A stretch of 64,000 nucleotides of DNA from Brienomyrus brachyistius (GCF_023856365.1 NC_064540.1:6743001-6807000); one strand, 5' to 3'. Counted from the first letter of the stretch, positions 35,266 through 46,103 are shown. Notes: a model not told the origin generated them from the letters alone. Program-made: numbers and translations.

Positions 35266-35992
35266 AAAAGGATTTGGGCTATTGCTCATTTTATGGTTTA
35301 TAATGGAAGTCTGTTACAGTATGAGGAGTTCTGTGAGAAATTCCAACTTCAATGCTCTGTTAAGAACTACAGTAGAATAATAAAGGCCATACCAGTCTTT
35401 CTGAGATCACTGGCGAAAGATAACATTTTATAATCCAGGGGCGTTCCTGGGCTGAGGAAGCTTTGCATTGAAGATGTTGACTTTTGTGTCAATGTTGACT
35501 TTTGTGTTCTGTTAAAAGAATGTTACCCTAACCTAGTAAAGAGAAAGTATGTTTGGAGGAAAATAAGAAAAAGATAGCATATTTCATTTCCACTTCCCAC
35601 TGAAATAAAAGAGGTGAACTTTTGAAAATTTTAAATGAGATTTATCCAACAACCAAATTTTTTATGACCGAGCTTTAATTTTAATGTGAATATTTGTGCA
35701 TATTGTGAGACAGAAAGTGAAAGTTTCTTTTTTAATCGTGAGCACGTGAAGTCTTTCTGGAATGGAATGCAAAGTTCATACCGTCCAAAGAAGCTGAATA
35801 GCTGCCCTTGACAATGAATACAGTCGTTTGGTGTTTTTGTTAAAAGCAGAATCTTGGAGTTTGTTATCAATAATGTGCTGTTAGTAAAGTTTTGTATACA
35901 CATATGTAGATACTTAAAGACTTACCCTAAGTTGATCCATTGTCTCTGTGAGTTAAAACTTTTTGAATTGAAACATGTTACACACAAGAAAC

Positions 35993-36290
35993 TGTCACGA
36001 TCGAGTGCGAGCAGAACGGCGATCGTGCGGGCAGGCGTTCAAGGAGTAGGCACACAGGCAAAGATCGGGGGTAAACTACAGGTTTATTGTGGACACAGGG
36101 AGCAGGAAACATTGCACCACACCTAACCACAATGACGGACAGGGGAAACAAGTCAGACCAGGACTTAAATACACAAAGACTAATTAAAGGAATCGGACAA
36201 AGCTGGAGACGATCAGGGAAGCACACGTGCGAAACCAGGGGGCGTGGCACACACGAGGAGCGGACGAGCCGGGTATCACAGGAAGCTCTT
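35993..36290. repeat. Dispersed fish repeat, bounded by TGTCACGATCG
   Basis: Begins CTGTCACGATCGAGTGCGAG and contains GGTTTATTGTGGACACAGGG, GACTTAAATACACAAAGACT and a GC-rich end. I recognise the style of a dispersed teleost element but cannot assign its class. Confidence 0.4.
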
Positions 36291-36365
36291 AAGCTAGTTT
36301 CATTACTAGATATGTTTAAGTCAAATTGAGATAACCCTGTCCCGCTTTCCTTTAATGTGATTTTA

Positions 36366-37225
36366 CACTGCTCAAAAAAATTAATGGAACACTTTGAAAA
36401 CACATCAGAAAACATATCAATTCCTTCATCATTCAGGAACTGCCTGCATGTTCTCGGCTAGGCATTATCATGTACCAGGAGGAACCCAGGACCCACTGCA
36501 CCATCCTTGGGTCCAAGGATTTAATCCCGATACCGGTCTGTGTGTCCCTCCATGGATATGCCTCCCCAGACCATCACTGACACACCACCAAAATGGTCAT
36601 GCTGAACAATGCTGCAGGCAGCATAACGTTCTCCACGCCTCCTCTAGATTTTTTCATGTTTGTCACATGTGCTCAGGGTGAACGTGCTCTCATCTGTGAA
36701 AAGCACAGTACCAATTCTGGTATTCTATGGCAAATGCCAATCGATCTCCACGGTGCTGGGCAGTGAGCACAGGGCCCACTAGAGGCCCTCAGGCCGCCCT
36801 CATGAAGCCTGCTTCTGATTGTTCACCAGTGGCCTGCTGGAGGTCATTTTGTAGGGCTCCAGCAGTGTTCATCCTGTTCCTCCTTGCACAAAGGAGCATA
36901 TACCGGTCCTGCTGATGGGTTAAGGACCTTCTACGGTCCTGTCCAGCTCTCCTAGAGTAACTGCCTGTCTCCTGGAATCTCCTCCATGCCCTTGAGATTG
37001 TGCTGGGAGACACAAACCTTCTGGTAAAGACACACACTGATGCGCCATCCTAGAGGAGTTGTACTACCTGTGCAACCTCTGTAGGATCCAGGTATCGCTG
37101 CATGCTTCCAGTGGTGACACTGACTGTAGCCAAATGCAAAACTAGTGAAAAAACAGTCAGAAAAAATGTCAGTGGCCTCCATCTTTTAAACCATTCCTGT
37201 TTGGGGGCTTGTCTCATTGTTTGTA
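36366..37225 (-). mobile_element. Tc1-like transposase pseudogene, one end intact
   Basis: The minus strand carries the N-terminal helix-turn-helix region: [40 protein letters not shown], then [15 protein letters not shown]. Further on (36395-36700) decayed catalytic-domain pieces appear (MVWG-type, GPGFLLVHD-type), with stops. The left end, ACACTGCTCAAAAAAATTAA at 36366, is a typical terminal inverted repeat for this group; no matching right end exists because the copy stops near 37225, where a TG microsatellite and a SINE follow. Confidence 0.8.
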
Positions 37226-37282
37226 TATATATGTATGTGTGTGTGTGTGTGTGTAGATATACATTACATATTATTATTATTA

Positions 37283-37636
37283 TCCATCCATCCATCCATT
37301 TTCCAAACCGCTTATCCTACTGGGTTGCGGGGGGTCCGGAGCCTATCCCGGAAGCAATGGGCACGAGGCATGGAACAACCCAGGATGGGGGGCCAGCCCA
37401 TCGCAGGGCACACTCACACACCATTCACTCAAACATGCACACCTACGGGCAATTTAGCAACTCCAATTAGCCTCAGCATGTTTTTGGACTGTGAGGGGAA
37501 ACCGGAGTACCCGGAGGAAACCCCACGACAACATGCGGAGAACATGCAAACTCCGCACACATGTGACCCAGGCGGAGACGCGAACCCGGGTCCCAGAGGT
37601 GTGAGGCAACAGTGCTAACCACTGCACCATCATGCC
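37283..37636 (-). mobile_element. tRNA-derived SINE, near full-length, in an ATT repeat
   Basis: Same family as 5429-5786, same orientation. The insert is flanked on both sides by ATT trinucleotide runs (37270-37282 and 37637-37661), so it landed in or duplicated an ATT microsatellite. B-box-like GGGTTCGCGTC and A-box-like TGGTGCAGTGGTTAGC are present on the minus strand. Confidence 0.85.
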
Positions 37637-38232
37637 TATTATTATTATTATTATTATACTATTATTATATCTTTAGCCCGACACCCACATATCATATGTG
37701 TTTACAAAGTATGTTTTAATAAGTTTGTTTAATAAGAATGGATAAAGCATGTGGGAGGGTATTTTAAGGCTTAAACTATTTGAAAAAATGTTTATTTATA
37801 TGGTCTTTCTATATCGTGGATTTTCACCTATCGTTGATGGGTCTGGAACGTAACTTTCACAATACACAGGCGATCACTGTATCTCTTTTGTCATTTTTGT
37901 ATTTGCTTTGTACTTTCTCAACCTGAGGCAGAAGAAAGCTGAAATATAAGACTTGTAAATGTGCTGTGTTAATTTGATTGTATAAGTCATGTCCTCAAAA
38001 ATGTAACCTTTTTTCTATACTATGTGCAGTGCGATACATGATTTCTCCACCAGAGAGCACTGCTCTGCTCTCCAGTGTACACATCACAAGGAAAAGACCT
38101 CACCCAGAAGGGATGGAGGTATGAATCCTGCCTGTATTCTGTGTGTGAAGTTTGTATGTTCTTCCCGTGTCGTGTGGGTTTCTGCTCACAGTCCTAAGCC
38201 ATGCAGCTAGGCAAGTTGGCATCAGAAGTGTA

Positions 38233-38693
38233 CAACTCTGGAAAAAATTAATAGACCATTCTATATTTAAAAAAAATCTGCATTTTTAAATCCTGGTTGA
38301 ATCCTGATTCTGCTGGTAGAAGGCTACACTAAGACAGCTTCTAAGACAGCAGTACAAAAGAACAAGGTGAAGCAGGAGACACTGGCAATGACCAAAAACT
38401 AGCCAGGTAGAGGGCAGAAGCGACCTTCTAATGCTAGAGATGACTGTTAACTTATTCGACACTTTTTCATAAATTGGAGGATGACCTCAAGTGGCCTTCA
38501 AAAGCAATGGGAAACATTAAGTGGTGTGAAGTGCACGGCTAGGACAGTTCGTATCAGGATCCTAGTAGCAGGACTGAAGACCCATAAAGCAAGGATGAGG
38601 CCCTTCATCAATGAGAACCAGGGAAGAGCCAGGCTGGAGTTTGCAAAACATGTATATTTTACACAGGTATGTATCTTACGTTTTTTTGAGCTG
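38233..38693 (+). mobile_element. Short Tc1-like deletion derivative (copy 1)
   Basis: Flanked by TA at 38231-38232 and 38694-38695. Starts CAACTCTGGAAAAAATTAAT and ends with a decayed TTTTTTTGAGCTG. Encodes only transposase N-terminal pieces (SSGLQKQWETLSGVKCTART, RPFINENQGRARLEFAKH); the catalytic domain is absent. Sister copy at 60578-61093. Confidence 0.75.
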
Positions 38694-38949
38694 TATGCGT
38701 TCCGTGGTGGACTGGTACCCCAAGCAGGGAGTACCCCTGCCCTGCGCTTCCTGGTCAGACTCTGTGGTTCTGCCAAGGATAAACAGTTCAAATGTTAATA
38801 CAATGTAACATTCCTCTGTATTTGGTTTTACATACAGTACGCAGTGGCATACAGTGACTGCATTTGCTGTAATTTTGCTTGGCGCTGTAGTGAGTACACC
38901 CCCCCCACACAAAGCGTTCTCAGCTGCTCTGCCTGCTAAAAAACTACAT

Positions 38950-39150
38950 GTCTCCCTCCTATTAAGGTATAATTAGGGGGAAATTCAGCAGGAATGACCT
39001 GGCCTAGCCCTTGTTCCATTCCATCGTCCACCCGGGCGTTGTGTTCTGGGTCTCTGACGGAGCTGTCGGGGTGGGAAGGTTGGGGGGAAGCTGGCAGAGT
39101 GACAGACCCGCCTGCGCTGCTTCTCCCGAGGCTTTAAAACCACCCCCAGG
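38950..39150 (+). promoter_or_regulatory. tnnc1: tnnc1 muscle promoter
   Basis: A perfect CArG box CCTATTAAGG (SRF site) is at 38958-38967, an M-CAT (TEAD site; AGGAATG, reverse of CATTCCT) at 38990-38996, a TATA-like TTTAAAA at 39133-39139 and a CACC box CCACCCCC at 39140-39147. The spacing puts a start site near 39160-39170, giving about 75 nt of 5' UTR. These are typical of cardiac/slow-muscle contractile genes. Function is inferred from motifs and position. Confidence 0.6.
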
Positions 39151-39239
39151 AGCAGGAGACCCCCCATCCAGCTCACCTCCTCTCCCCCCCAGCACACTGC
39201 ACTTCACAGGAACACTGCCACCTCTGAAGCATCTTAACC

Positions 39240-39263
39240 ATGGACGATATTTACAAAGCAGCG
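39240..39263 (+). CDS. tnnc1: tnnc1 coding exon 1
   Basis: Encodes MDDIYKAA, identical to the human start; donor GCG/GTAAGTC. Confidence 0.97.
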
Positions 39264-42200
39264 GTAAGTCAGATACTGCGATGTGAACGGAGATTTTAAC
39301 CCATTGTTCACACAATAATAATGTCACTCTGTAATTCAAATCCGTGTTGGGTATAATGTTGAAATTTCTAGGTGGGGATATGAATGGGACAGAAATTTTA
39401 TATAGATAATTTTTGTTTTTACATAAATACACACAATCAAAATCATCCTATGACTGAAAGCTGCATTGACTAGACATAAATAACTATGCAACATTACACA
39501 ATGTGTATTGTGGTATTTATTGATATTCTAGGAGATGCAGATATAACACACGATTCTGTAGTAAATAAACATTTTTGGAATGGACATCACTTTAAGAAAA
39601 TTATTAAAGTGATGGTTTTAATGTAATAAGCTACTATAATGTGAAAATGTAAGAACACTCAAAAATTACAAACATTTTGTGAATGACTGCCTCTTTAAAA
39701 CAATTATGTCTTTTGAGGGGACAGGGACGAAGTCGACTTGTATGATTCTGCAAATAATTAACCTGAATAATACATATTTTGCATTTAAATAACATTCATG
39801 ACCCGCATGGTCATCAGGAAATGATGGTATAGATCAAAGTAATTTTTGAGAAACATCAGCTCATTGCCAGTTTTGTCGAGCTCTGTTACGTTCTTGTAAA
39901 AACGTATGGTTTGTCCCTGAAGGATTATCAGCCTTGAACAGGATGGGCTCCCGGTTGACTTTGGGACTAATTCCATGACTACAAATAGTAGTGATGCCTT
40001 GCTGTAGCTAATTTTGGCAAGCCTCTTGGAAGCATTTACCCACACCCCGCATGGTGCCGGGGACAGGGCATGTATTTTAGATAAGCCCAAGATAATCTTT
40101 TGAATTCCAGAATTATCTGCCAGGGCTGCAGGGGGACAGTCCATCCATCCTGTCCCTACGATACCTCTTCTCCAGCCTTTGTAGAAGAAAGCAGACGGTT
40201 AAGGAAGTGTAGGAATATCTGGCAGGACACTGGGAACCAGCAGCCCCTTACTCCCTAATCAGCGTAGAACACCAGACAATAACTAACAGAAACAGCTGTT
40301 CCCCTCATCCATTCTCCGGCACCTTTTCCCAGATTAGACCTACAGATATGCTAATTTGAAGGGTACATGTTGGGTTCCTTGCCGGTTTATTGCTCTTATG
40401 GCTGGTATTTTTAGCACGTACTGTACCAAACGCTAGTTTACACTCTCCGCATGCGACACAGTGTAAAGCTGTTTATTTTTCCCATTTTTATCCCGTGACT
40501 CACCAAGAAACACGTGATGGTGTAAATAAATATAGGTTCAATGTGGGTTACTTTTTCTATTTAATTTCTAGCCCTAGCATGTTTTTTTCCAAAGTGATAA
40601 TAATAGCAGAATTTCTGAAAATACTTAAAGTCGCCTAAGCTAACAGTATATTACAGGAGCCTGAAAATGAAATGTTTGTCCATATGCTGAAATGGAGTGA
40701 GTACAAACAAAATAAAAGCATGAAATGAAAATAATTATAGCTATTGTATTTTTAACAGGTTGAGCAGCTCACGGATGAACAGAAAAATGGTATGCAGTGT
40801 CCCTCCAAGCAATCAGTGACCCCCTACCCGTACATCAAGGGAATAAAATAGCATGTGGTGCTGTCTTTCTGGCTGTTTCCCCTCCCCGCCGTTAAATCCC
40901 ACCGCCTGACAAACCGCAGTTGTCGCCAATTGGGAGAAGCAGCGTCCCTTTTGTCTATTTAGCCGCTACCCCGGGGTTAAAAGGGCTGCCCTGTGCTCTG
41001 GTGCCCCCACAAACTCAGTACAGCTGTATACTTAAGTCTGATATAGGAATTACTCTCATACTCCTAAATCCCCAGTTCCCCTCTGGAATGGTCTGTGGAG
41101 TCTGATGTTGACCATAGTGTAAGCTGAACTGTAGCAGCATAAAACAGACTAAATAATAACAAACAAACAAATAAATAAATAATAAAGTATGTACGTTATT
41201 TTTGGTAGCAGGGATATAGCTGCACAGTACATGACTTTCATGCTTCTCAGGTACACCTCATCTCCTGACGGCCCCCTCATATTTACTGCAGAATTCAAAG
41301 CTGCCTTCGACATATTCGTCCAGGATGCCGAGGATGGGTGCATCAGCACCAAGGAGCTGGGGAAGGTCATGAGGATGCTGGGTCAGAACCCTACACCTGA
41401 GGAGCTGCAGGAGATGATCGACGAGGTGGATGAAGACGGTAAAAATGTCTACAAGTTAGCGCATTCTGTGTTCCAGGATGCATTTCCAAGTAGAGTTTTC
41501 TTCTGGTTCTTTTCATTGTGTTGGAAATCCTTTGTAAGTAACTTTCGGGACACATGAGCTGCTTGAAAATGTGAAATCTGGACTCACACAGTTAGTAAGG
41601 AGGGGTCTGGTTTTCAGGGAGTGGCACGGTGGATTTTGACGAGTTCTTGGTCATGATGGTGCGGTGCATGAAAGATGACAGCAAAGGGAAATCTGAGGAG
41701 GAACTTGCCGAGCTCTTCAGGATGTTCGATAAGTAAGTACGGGTGTCAGGTAAAGGTAATTAAAGATCCTCTAAAGGGTGAACGCTAAGCTTACTGTCCC
41801 GGGTGTGACACTCGCCTAGGAACTCGGACGGGTATATCGACCTCGAGGAACTGAAGATAATGTTGGAGGCGACTGGTGAAACCATCACTGAGGATGACAT
41901 AGAGGAGCTCATGAAGGATGGAGACAGGAACAACGATGGAAAGATTGATTATGACGGTAAGAGATGGCGGGTGGCACAACTAAGGGCTGGAAACCTGCCC
42001 GCACAGTTTGTTGTTCTCTCTGCGATGTTCAGGTTCCCTGCCTCAGTCCTTAGCAGGTAGGCTAATTAGTGCCTCTGTGTGTGCCTGTGTCCTGGGCATC
42101 CCGTCCAGAATGTACCCTCATCTTGTGCAGTGTGATGCCTGGCATGGGCTCCAGGCCCCATGACGGACGGTGTTGGAAGATGGACAGACGGATGGATGAT

Positions 42201-42432
42201 TTCAGAAGACCTGAAATTTTTTCATATGGCTAGAATATCCAGAGCAGCATATAAATATACCATTAACAAATCACAGTTTAACCATTGTGTAAGGAAAATG
42301 TACCGAGTTTAGAAGTAGTTTGTTTCAGGCTTTAGTTAGGGGGCAGGCGGGTTTATCAATTTCTCTGTGTTCTTAATACCTCTTTTCTCTCTTCCTACAG
42401 AGTTCTTGGAGTTCATGAAGGGGGTGGAATAA
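39240..42432 (+). CDS. tnnc1: Troponin C, cardiac/slow skeletal type
   Basis: Calcium sensor of the thin filament; binds Ca2+ and, through troponin I and T, releases actin for myosin. Six coding exons: 39240-39263, 40759-40789, 41292-41438, 41618-41732, 41820-41956, 42401-42432, all with GT-AG borders, joining to exactly 161 codons plus TAA, the length of vertebrate cTnC. The ATG lies in a good context (AACCATGGAC). EF-hand I (from residue 28) is the defunct cardiac type ([14 protein letters not shown]); the regulatory site II is 65-76 ([12 protein letters not shown]); high-affinity sites III 105-116 ([12 protein letters not shown]) and IV 141-152 ([12 protein letters not shown]) have all oxygen ligands. 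Cys35 and Cys84 are kept. Residues 29 and 30 are Gln and Asp, unlike mammalian Leu-Gly. Which teleost duplicate (a or b) this is cannot be told here. Confidence 0.98.
39264..40758. other. tnnc1 intron 1
   Basis: 1.5 kb, AT-rich. No coding similarity or transposon end is recognised; first introns of muscle genes often hold enhancers, but no motif cluster stands out. Confidence 0.6.
40759..40789 (+). CDS. tnnc1: tnnc1 coding exon 2
   Basis: 31 bp: [10 protein letters not shown] plus one base. Acceptor TTTAACAG, donor GTATGC. Confidence 0.96.
41292..41438 (+). CDS. tnnc1: tnnc1 coding exon 3
   Basis: Completes Glu19, then [20 protein letters not shown] and [20 protein letters not shown] and MIDEVDED plus one base. 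Contains all of EF-hand I and the start of site II. Acceptor TACTGCAG, donor GTAAAAATG. Confidence 0.97.
41618..41732 (+). CDS. tnnc1: tnnc1 coding exon 4
   Basis: Completes Gly, then [20 protein letters not shown] and [17 protein letters not shown] plus two bases. Rest of site II and the central linker helix. Acceptor TTTTCAG, donor GTAAGTAC. Confidence 0.97.
41820..41956 (+). CDS. tnnc1: tnnc1 coding exon 5
   Basis: Completes Lys106, then [45 protein letters not shown] plus one base. Holds site III and most of site IV. Acceptor GCCTAG, donor GTAAGAG. Confidence 0.97.
42092..42200 (+). mobile_element. SINE tail fragment in tnnc1 intron 5
   Basis: Decayed plus-strand tail half of the window's main SINE family: GGCATCCCGTCCAGAATGTA, GGGCTCCAGGCCCCATGACG, then GGACAGACGGATGGATGAT. 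Confidence 0.55.
42401..42432 (+). CDS. tnnc1: tnnc1 coding exon 6, stop
   Basis: Completes Glu152, then FLEFMKGVE and TAA, the invariant cTnC C-terminus. Acceptor TTCCTACAG. Confidence 0.97.
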
Positions 42433-42800
42433 ATACCAGAAGAGCTCCTGTCTCTTGATGTGTGAATGTTTTAGTGAGACTCAAAATTCCTTCAAAGGAC
42501 TGTGTAGGCTGGTACTATTATCTATCAACAATCCAGCTCAATGACTCATTCAGACTGACATTATTTACATCTCTTTTTTGTATATTGTTTTGTTAAAGGC
42601 GTATTACTTGATTATATATTGAGTTGAGATCTGATGCAAAAACCACAGTTAACTTAACCACGTTTAATTGTGCTCATTTGGATCATACATTAAAATACAG
42701 GCAAAGGTAAAAATTATGGTTTATGTTTTATTTGGGTGTTTAGTGTTGGTTCATCAGCAATAAATGCACGTAAAACATGACTTTGCTTATAATAAAATAT
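42433..42800 (+). terminator. tnnc1: tnnc1 3' UTR and poly(A) signals
   Basis: Two AATAAA hexamers follow the stop, at 42759-42764 and 42791-42796. The second ends 1 bp before the target duplication of a foldback MITE. Which signal is used cannot be seen. Confidence 0.7.
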
Positions 42801-42803
42801 ATT

Positions 42804-43140
42804 TGGTAACGCTTTACATTAACTGCACCTTTATAAAGCATTCATTACGTATTAATAAAACATTCATAGTCAGCATGTATCTATACCTTAACGTCCTGAA
42901 ATACCTTAGGAGCTTTAATATACATTAATAACAAACATTATCACAGTAAATGATTATAATGTTTGTTATTATCATATAATTTTTTGTGTATATTAAGGCT
43001 GTTAAGGTATGTCAGAATATTAAGGTATACTTACATGCTTCTTATGAATGCTCTATAAATGCATTATGTAGGGGCACTGAATGTTCTACTAATGCATTAT
43101 AAAGGCATCATGAAGGTGCAGTTAATATAAAGCGTTACCA
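42804..43140. mobile_element. Foldback MITE with 6-bp target duplication
   Basis: Starts TGGTAACGCTTTACATTAAC and ends, read on the other strand, TGGTAACGCTTTATATTAAC. The similarity continues inward (CTGCACCTT, then AACATTC), so nearly the whole 337 bp can fold on itself, with a second inner hairpin around AACAAACATTAT...ATAATGTTTGTT. The direct repeat TATATT flanks it at 42798-42803 and 43141-43146. It has no coding capacity, so it was mobilised by another element's transposase. Confidence 0.88.
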
Positions 43141-43479
43141 TATATTCAGCTTATGTTAATATTTATAAAAATTTGTTACAGGAAATATCTCAGGCTAGGC
43201 TCTTATTAAATTAAAATCCACAAGGTGCCTTTTTAATGAAATTCCATCTTTCTTAGAGTATGCTCAGACTACATGCATTCCAAGAGACGCTGGAGTACTT
43301 TGGAGGGTTGCGTTTCCCAGGTAATGGTGTCTCTGGAGATAAAACCTCGCAATAAGCCAGCACACAGACGGCAACAGTAGGCAGAAGCAGATACTCCAGG
43401 ATAATGAACACGGCATAAGAAGAAAATGAAGTCCTACAACATTACCTGGTCTGGCTTACAGTCCTACAACTTCACATTT

Positions 43480-43830
43480 TATGTATTTAGCTACTGCTTT
43501 TATCCAAATGATGTACAATTGAGAAACCCAAGGTCACACAGTGTAGCAGTTGGTGGCTAAGGGCCTTTGCTCAAGGGCCCAACAGTGAAATCACTCTACT
43601 GACAAAAGATTTTAGAATTTGGTGATCAGTGATCATTGTTGACACACCACAGCACACAGTGCAGAACAATGAAATGTGTTCTCTGCATTTAACCCATATG
43701 CGACAGTGTGACACAGCAGTGGGCAGCTAATTCAGCGCCCAGGGCGCAGTGCTTGGGGGCGGTACCTCGCTCAAGGTACCTCAGTGGTACCTTGCTGGTC
43801 AGGGATACAAACCAGCAATCTTTCAATTAC
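43480..43830 (-). mobile_element. Two adjacent tRNA-like SINE remnants
   Basis: 43480-43620 has the GGCTAAGGGCC...CTCAAGGGCCCAACAGTG body of the second SINE family. 43640-43830 is a different dispersed fish repeat (CAATGAAATGTGTTCTCTGC, CAGCAGTGGGCAGC) ending in a B-box-like sequence on the minus strand (GGTTTGTATCCCTGACC). Confidence 0.5.
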
Positions 43831-44218
43831 ACATCACCCTCATTTCACCCTCAAAAGGTGGGGTCTCTTTCAGGACCATGCCTTCCACTCACCCAGCCGT
43901 TAGATGTGTCTGACACGATCTCCACCCCCTCAGTCACCACAGTTGAACTGTCAGGCATGTACGGGAATATCTGGGAACAATGCCAGATGTGGCATTTTCC
44001 ACCTCCAGCAATCACTTGTGGGTTTAGTACGAACATCGGTCAACAACAGCGCCATAAAAATTCCTGTCAAAATTCCAGACAGTGCAGTGGCATACCCACT
44101 GCAAATGGTAAATAGGAAAAACAACCGTTTAAGCAGCTTTCACCATTTACCTATAGTTCAAACTGGCAGGAAAGAAGGTTTCAACACATGAACAATCCAA
44201 CTTCCAACCACTTATTCA

Positions 44219-44365
44219 GCACAGGGTTATGGGGGGGGGGCAGTGGTTGGAGCCTATCCCAGGCAGCACAGGCCACCCAGCAGGGAAACACCATGGACAG
44301 GATGCCAATCCGTCACAGGGCACAGACACACACACTATGGATAATTTAGAGACGCCAATTAACCT
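44219..44365 (-). mobile_element. Decayed copy of the main SINE
   Basis: Keeps GGTTGGAGCCTATCCCAGGC, GGATGCCAATCCGTCACAGG and AGAGACGCCAATTAACC in the order of the full-length copies, but with many changes and a missing head. Confidence 0.6.
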
Positions 44366-45023
44366 TATCGCTTTGTCCCTGGACGGCAACTGCAAGAACC
44401 GACACACGCCAGGTATTCTCTCCATGGCTAGCAAATGCCAGGAATGTCCTCTTTGGCTTCATTAGCAAGCCTACAAACTTGGTGCAGTTGTTAAACCGCA
44501 GCTATAAATAGATCAGGTGATGAGCTCCGAGAGCTCGGGGGAACAGCGACACGTGCGCCGCGGACAAAGAACACGGCGCGTAATTAGCCACGCACCCGAA
44601 CAGCGTATGAAGTGTCAGGAAGCAAAAGGTGAGCAGCTTCTTGGATGTAAAATATCAAACCCGCTAAGCTGCACTGGTTTATAAGGCCATGGATGGAAAT
44701 TCCTATTTCATTACCAGATCTTTACTTCGTAAAAAAGCAACGTTGTTATTTATTTCTGTATTACAATGTTCTGTTTTTCCAGATATTGTGCATTGTGTAC
44801 CTTCTTTGTACTACATGTCTGTCTGTGCTGTATATACTCACTGCTGTATGCTGCAGAATCAATCAAGCTGATCATAATCTTAAATCAAAACTCCTTTAGA
44901 AATCCATTACTCAGGCATGTAGTCATATGGCTCTTGAGTGTTATAACTTTTAGTAGCCGACATTCACTCCAATATGACAACTAAGTGAATAAAAACAGCT
45001 TCCTTTACATATACGAGGTGCAT

Positions 45024-45048
45024 ACATATATATATATATATATATATA
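45024..45048. repeat. AT microsatellite
   Basis: About 12 AT units followed by CATATACACACACACAG. Confidence 0.95.
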
Positions 45049-45099
45049 CATATACACACACACAGATAATGTATGTTCAGACACACACAAGCACTGCAC

Positions 45100-45490
45100 T
45101 TTCTTAGGCACCTTTGCCATTACGCACTTTCGCCTTCAGAACTGCCTTAATTCTATGCCCACTGCATGCCCCACGTCCACCGTCACCGAATTTTAGCTGA
45201 CAGGAGAGAAAACCCAGTGCGGTCTGCTGCTGGTGAAGCCCAGCTGCTTCAAGGCTCGATGTGTTCTGTGTTCAGCGATGCTCTTTTGCATATCTTGGTT
45301 GTAACAAGTGGTTGAGTTAGTTGCCTTTCAATTAGCTTGAACACAGTCTTTCTTCTCTGACCTCTACCAGCAACAAGGCATTTTCATCCAGAGAACCACT
45401 ACTCACTGGATGCTTTTTCAGATCGTGTTCCGTTAACCCTAGAGATGGTTGTTTCTGAAAATCCCAGATCATCAGCAGTTTCCAAAACTC
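45100..45490 (-). mobile_element. Tc1-like transposon remnant
   Basis: Stretches such as TTCAGAACTGCCTTAATTCT, GCGATGCTCTTTTGCATATC, CCCTAGAGATGGTTGT and AAAATCCCAGATCATCAGCA are decayed versions of a transposase gene common in fish genomes, read on the minus strand. No intact frame remains. Assignment rests on remembered sequence style. Confidence 0.5.
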
Positions 45491-46103
45491 ACACATCCAT
45501 TTTCATCCATGTAACTTTATCAGTATTACCACCTGAACAAAGAGGGAAAAAGGTTGGTATCGTGCATGTTTGACGAAGGATGTTAGGTGTTGTACATGGG
45601 AAAAGCTCCACACAACCATTTAGGCATTTACATAAAACTGGCGTTTCACTCCCTATTGTGCTGTTTTTCATATTGCTCTGGTTATTTTGATTTCAAGTAA
45701 GGTTTTTATGACAGATGCATTGGGGAAGCTGCACAGAATACAACGCCCTCAGGAGTTGTAAATTACATATGAATTGGCCACACCGTTCCTGGATTACAAG
45801 CTTTTAAAGGCCGAAAGTGGAAAGCAGGATTTCATTCTTTTCGAATTCACATTTCCCCCCATTTCTGCTGCCCTTTCCCACCCACTCAACACTAAGTAAA
45901 CAAAGTTAAAGGACAGGGAGATGCACATAAGAACGCAGGAAACATGAAATAACTGAATTACACAAAATATATTCTGGTAATGAAGATAGGATTACTCAAC
46001 TGATTTTTAGGCAACATCTCAAACATTGAAAATCTATCTTAAAAGTGTTAAAGATCCATAAGAATCATGCGAAATGACAGACTTGTTTTAATCAATCCAC
46101 TGC

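Larger units (their letters stand above)
34331..38930. other. iars1/tnnc1 intergenic region, transposon-rich
   Basis: 4.6 kb between two head-to-head promoters. Contains a composite Tc1-like remnant (34676-35265), a dispersed repeat (35993-36290), a Tc1-like transposase remnant on minus (36366-37225), a SINE (37283-37636) and a short Tc1 deletion derivative (38233-38693). 35266-35990 and 37700-38220 hold nothing recognised. Confidence 0.75.
43147..46080. other. tnnc1/rpl29 intergenic region
   Basis: Holds SINE-like blocks (43480-43620, 43640-43830, 44219-44365), an AT microsatellite (45024-45048) and a Tc1-like remnant (45100-45490). A short GC-rich patch with GAGCTCCGAGAGCTC lies at 44524-44538. 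No gene is recognised. Confidence 0.65.

Noticed and set aside
44521..44640. GC-rich patch with GAGCTCCGAGAGCTC palindrome as a regulatory site
   Set aside because: Very short and without recognised binding motifs or a nearby start.
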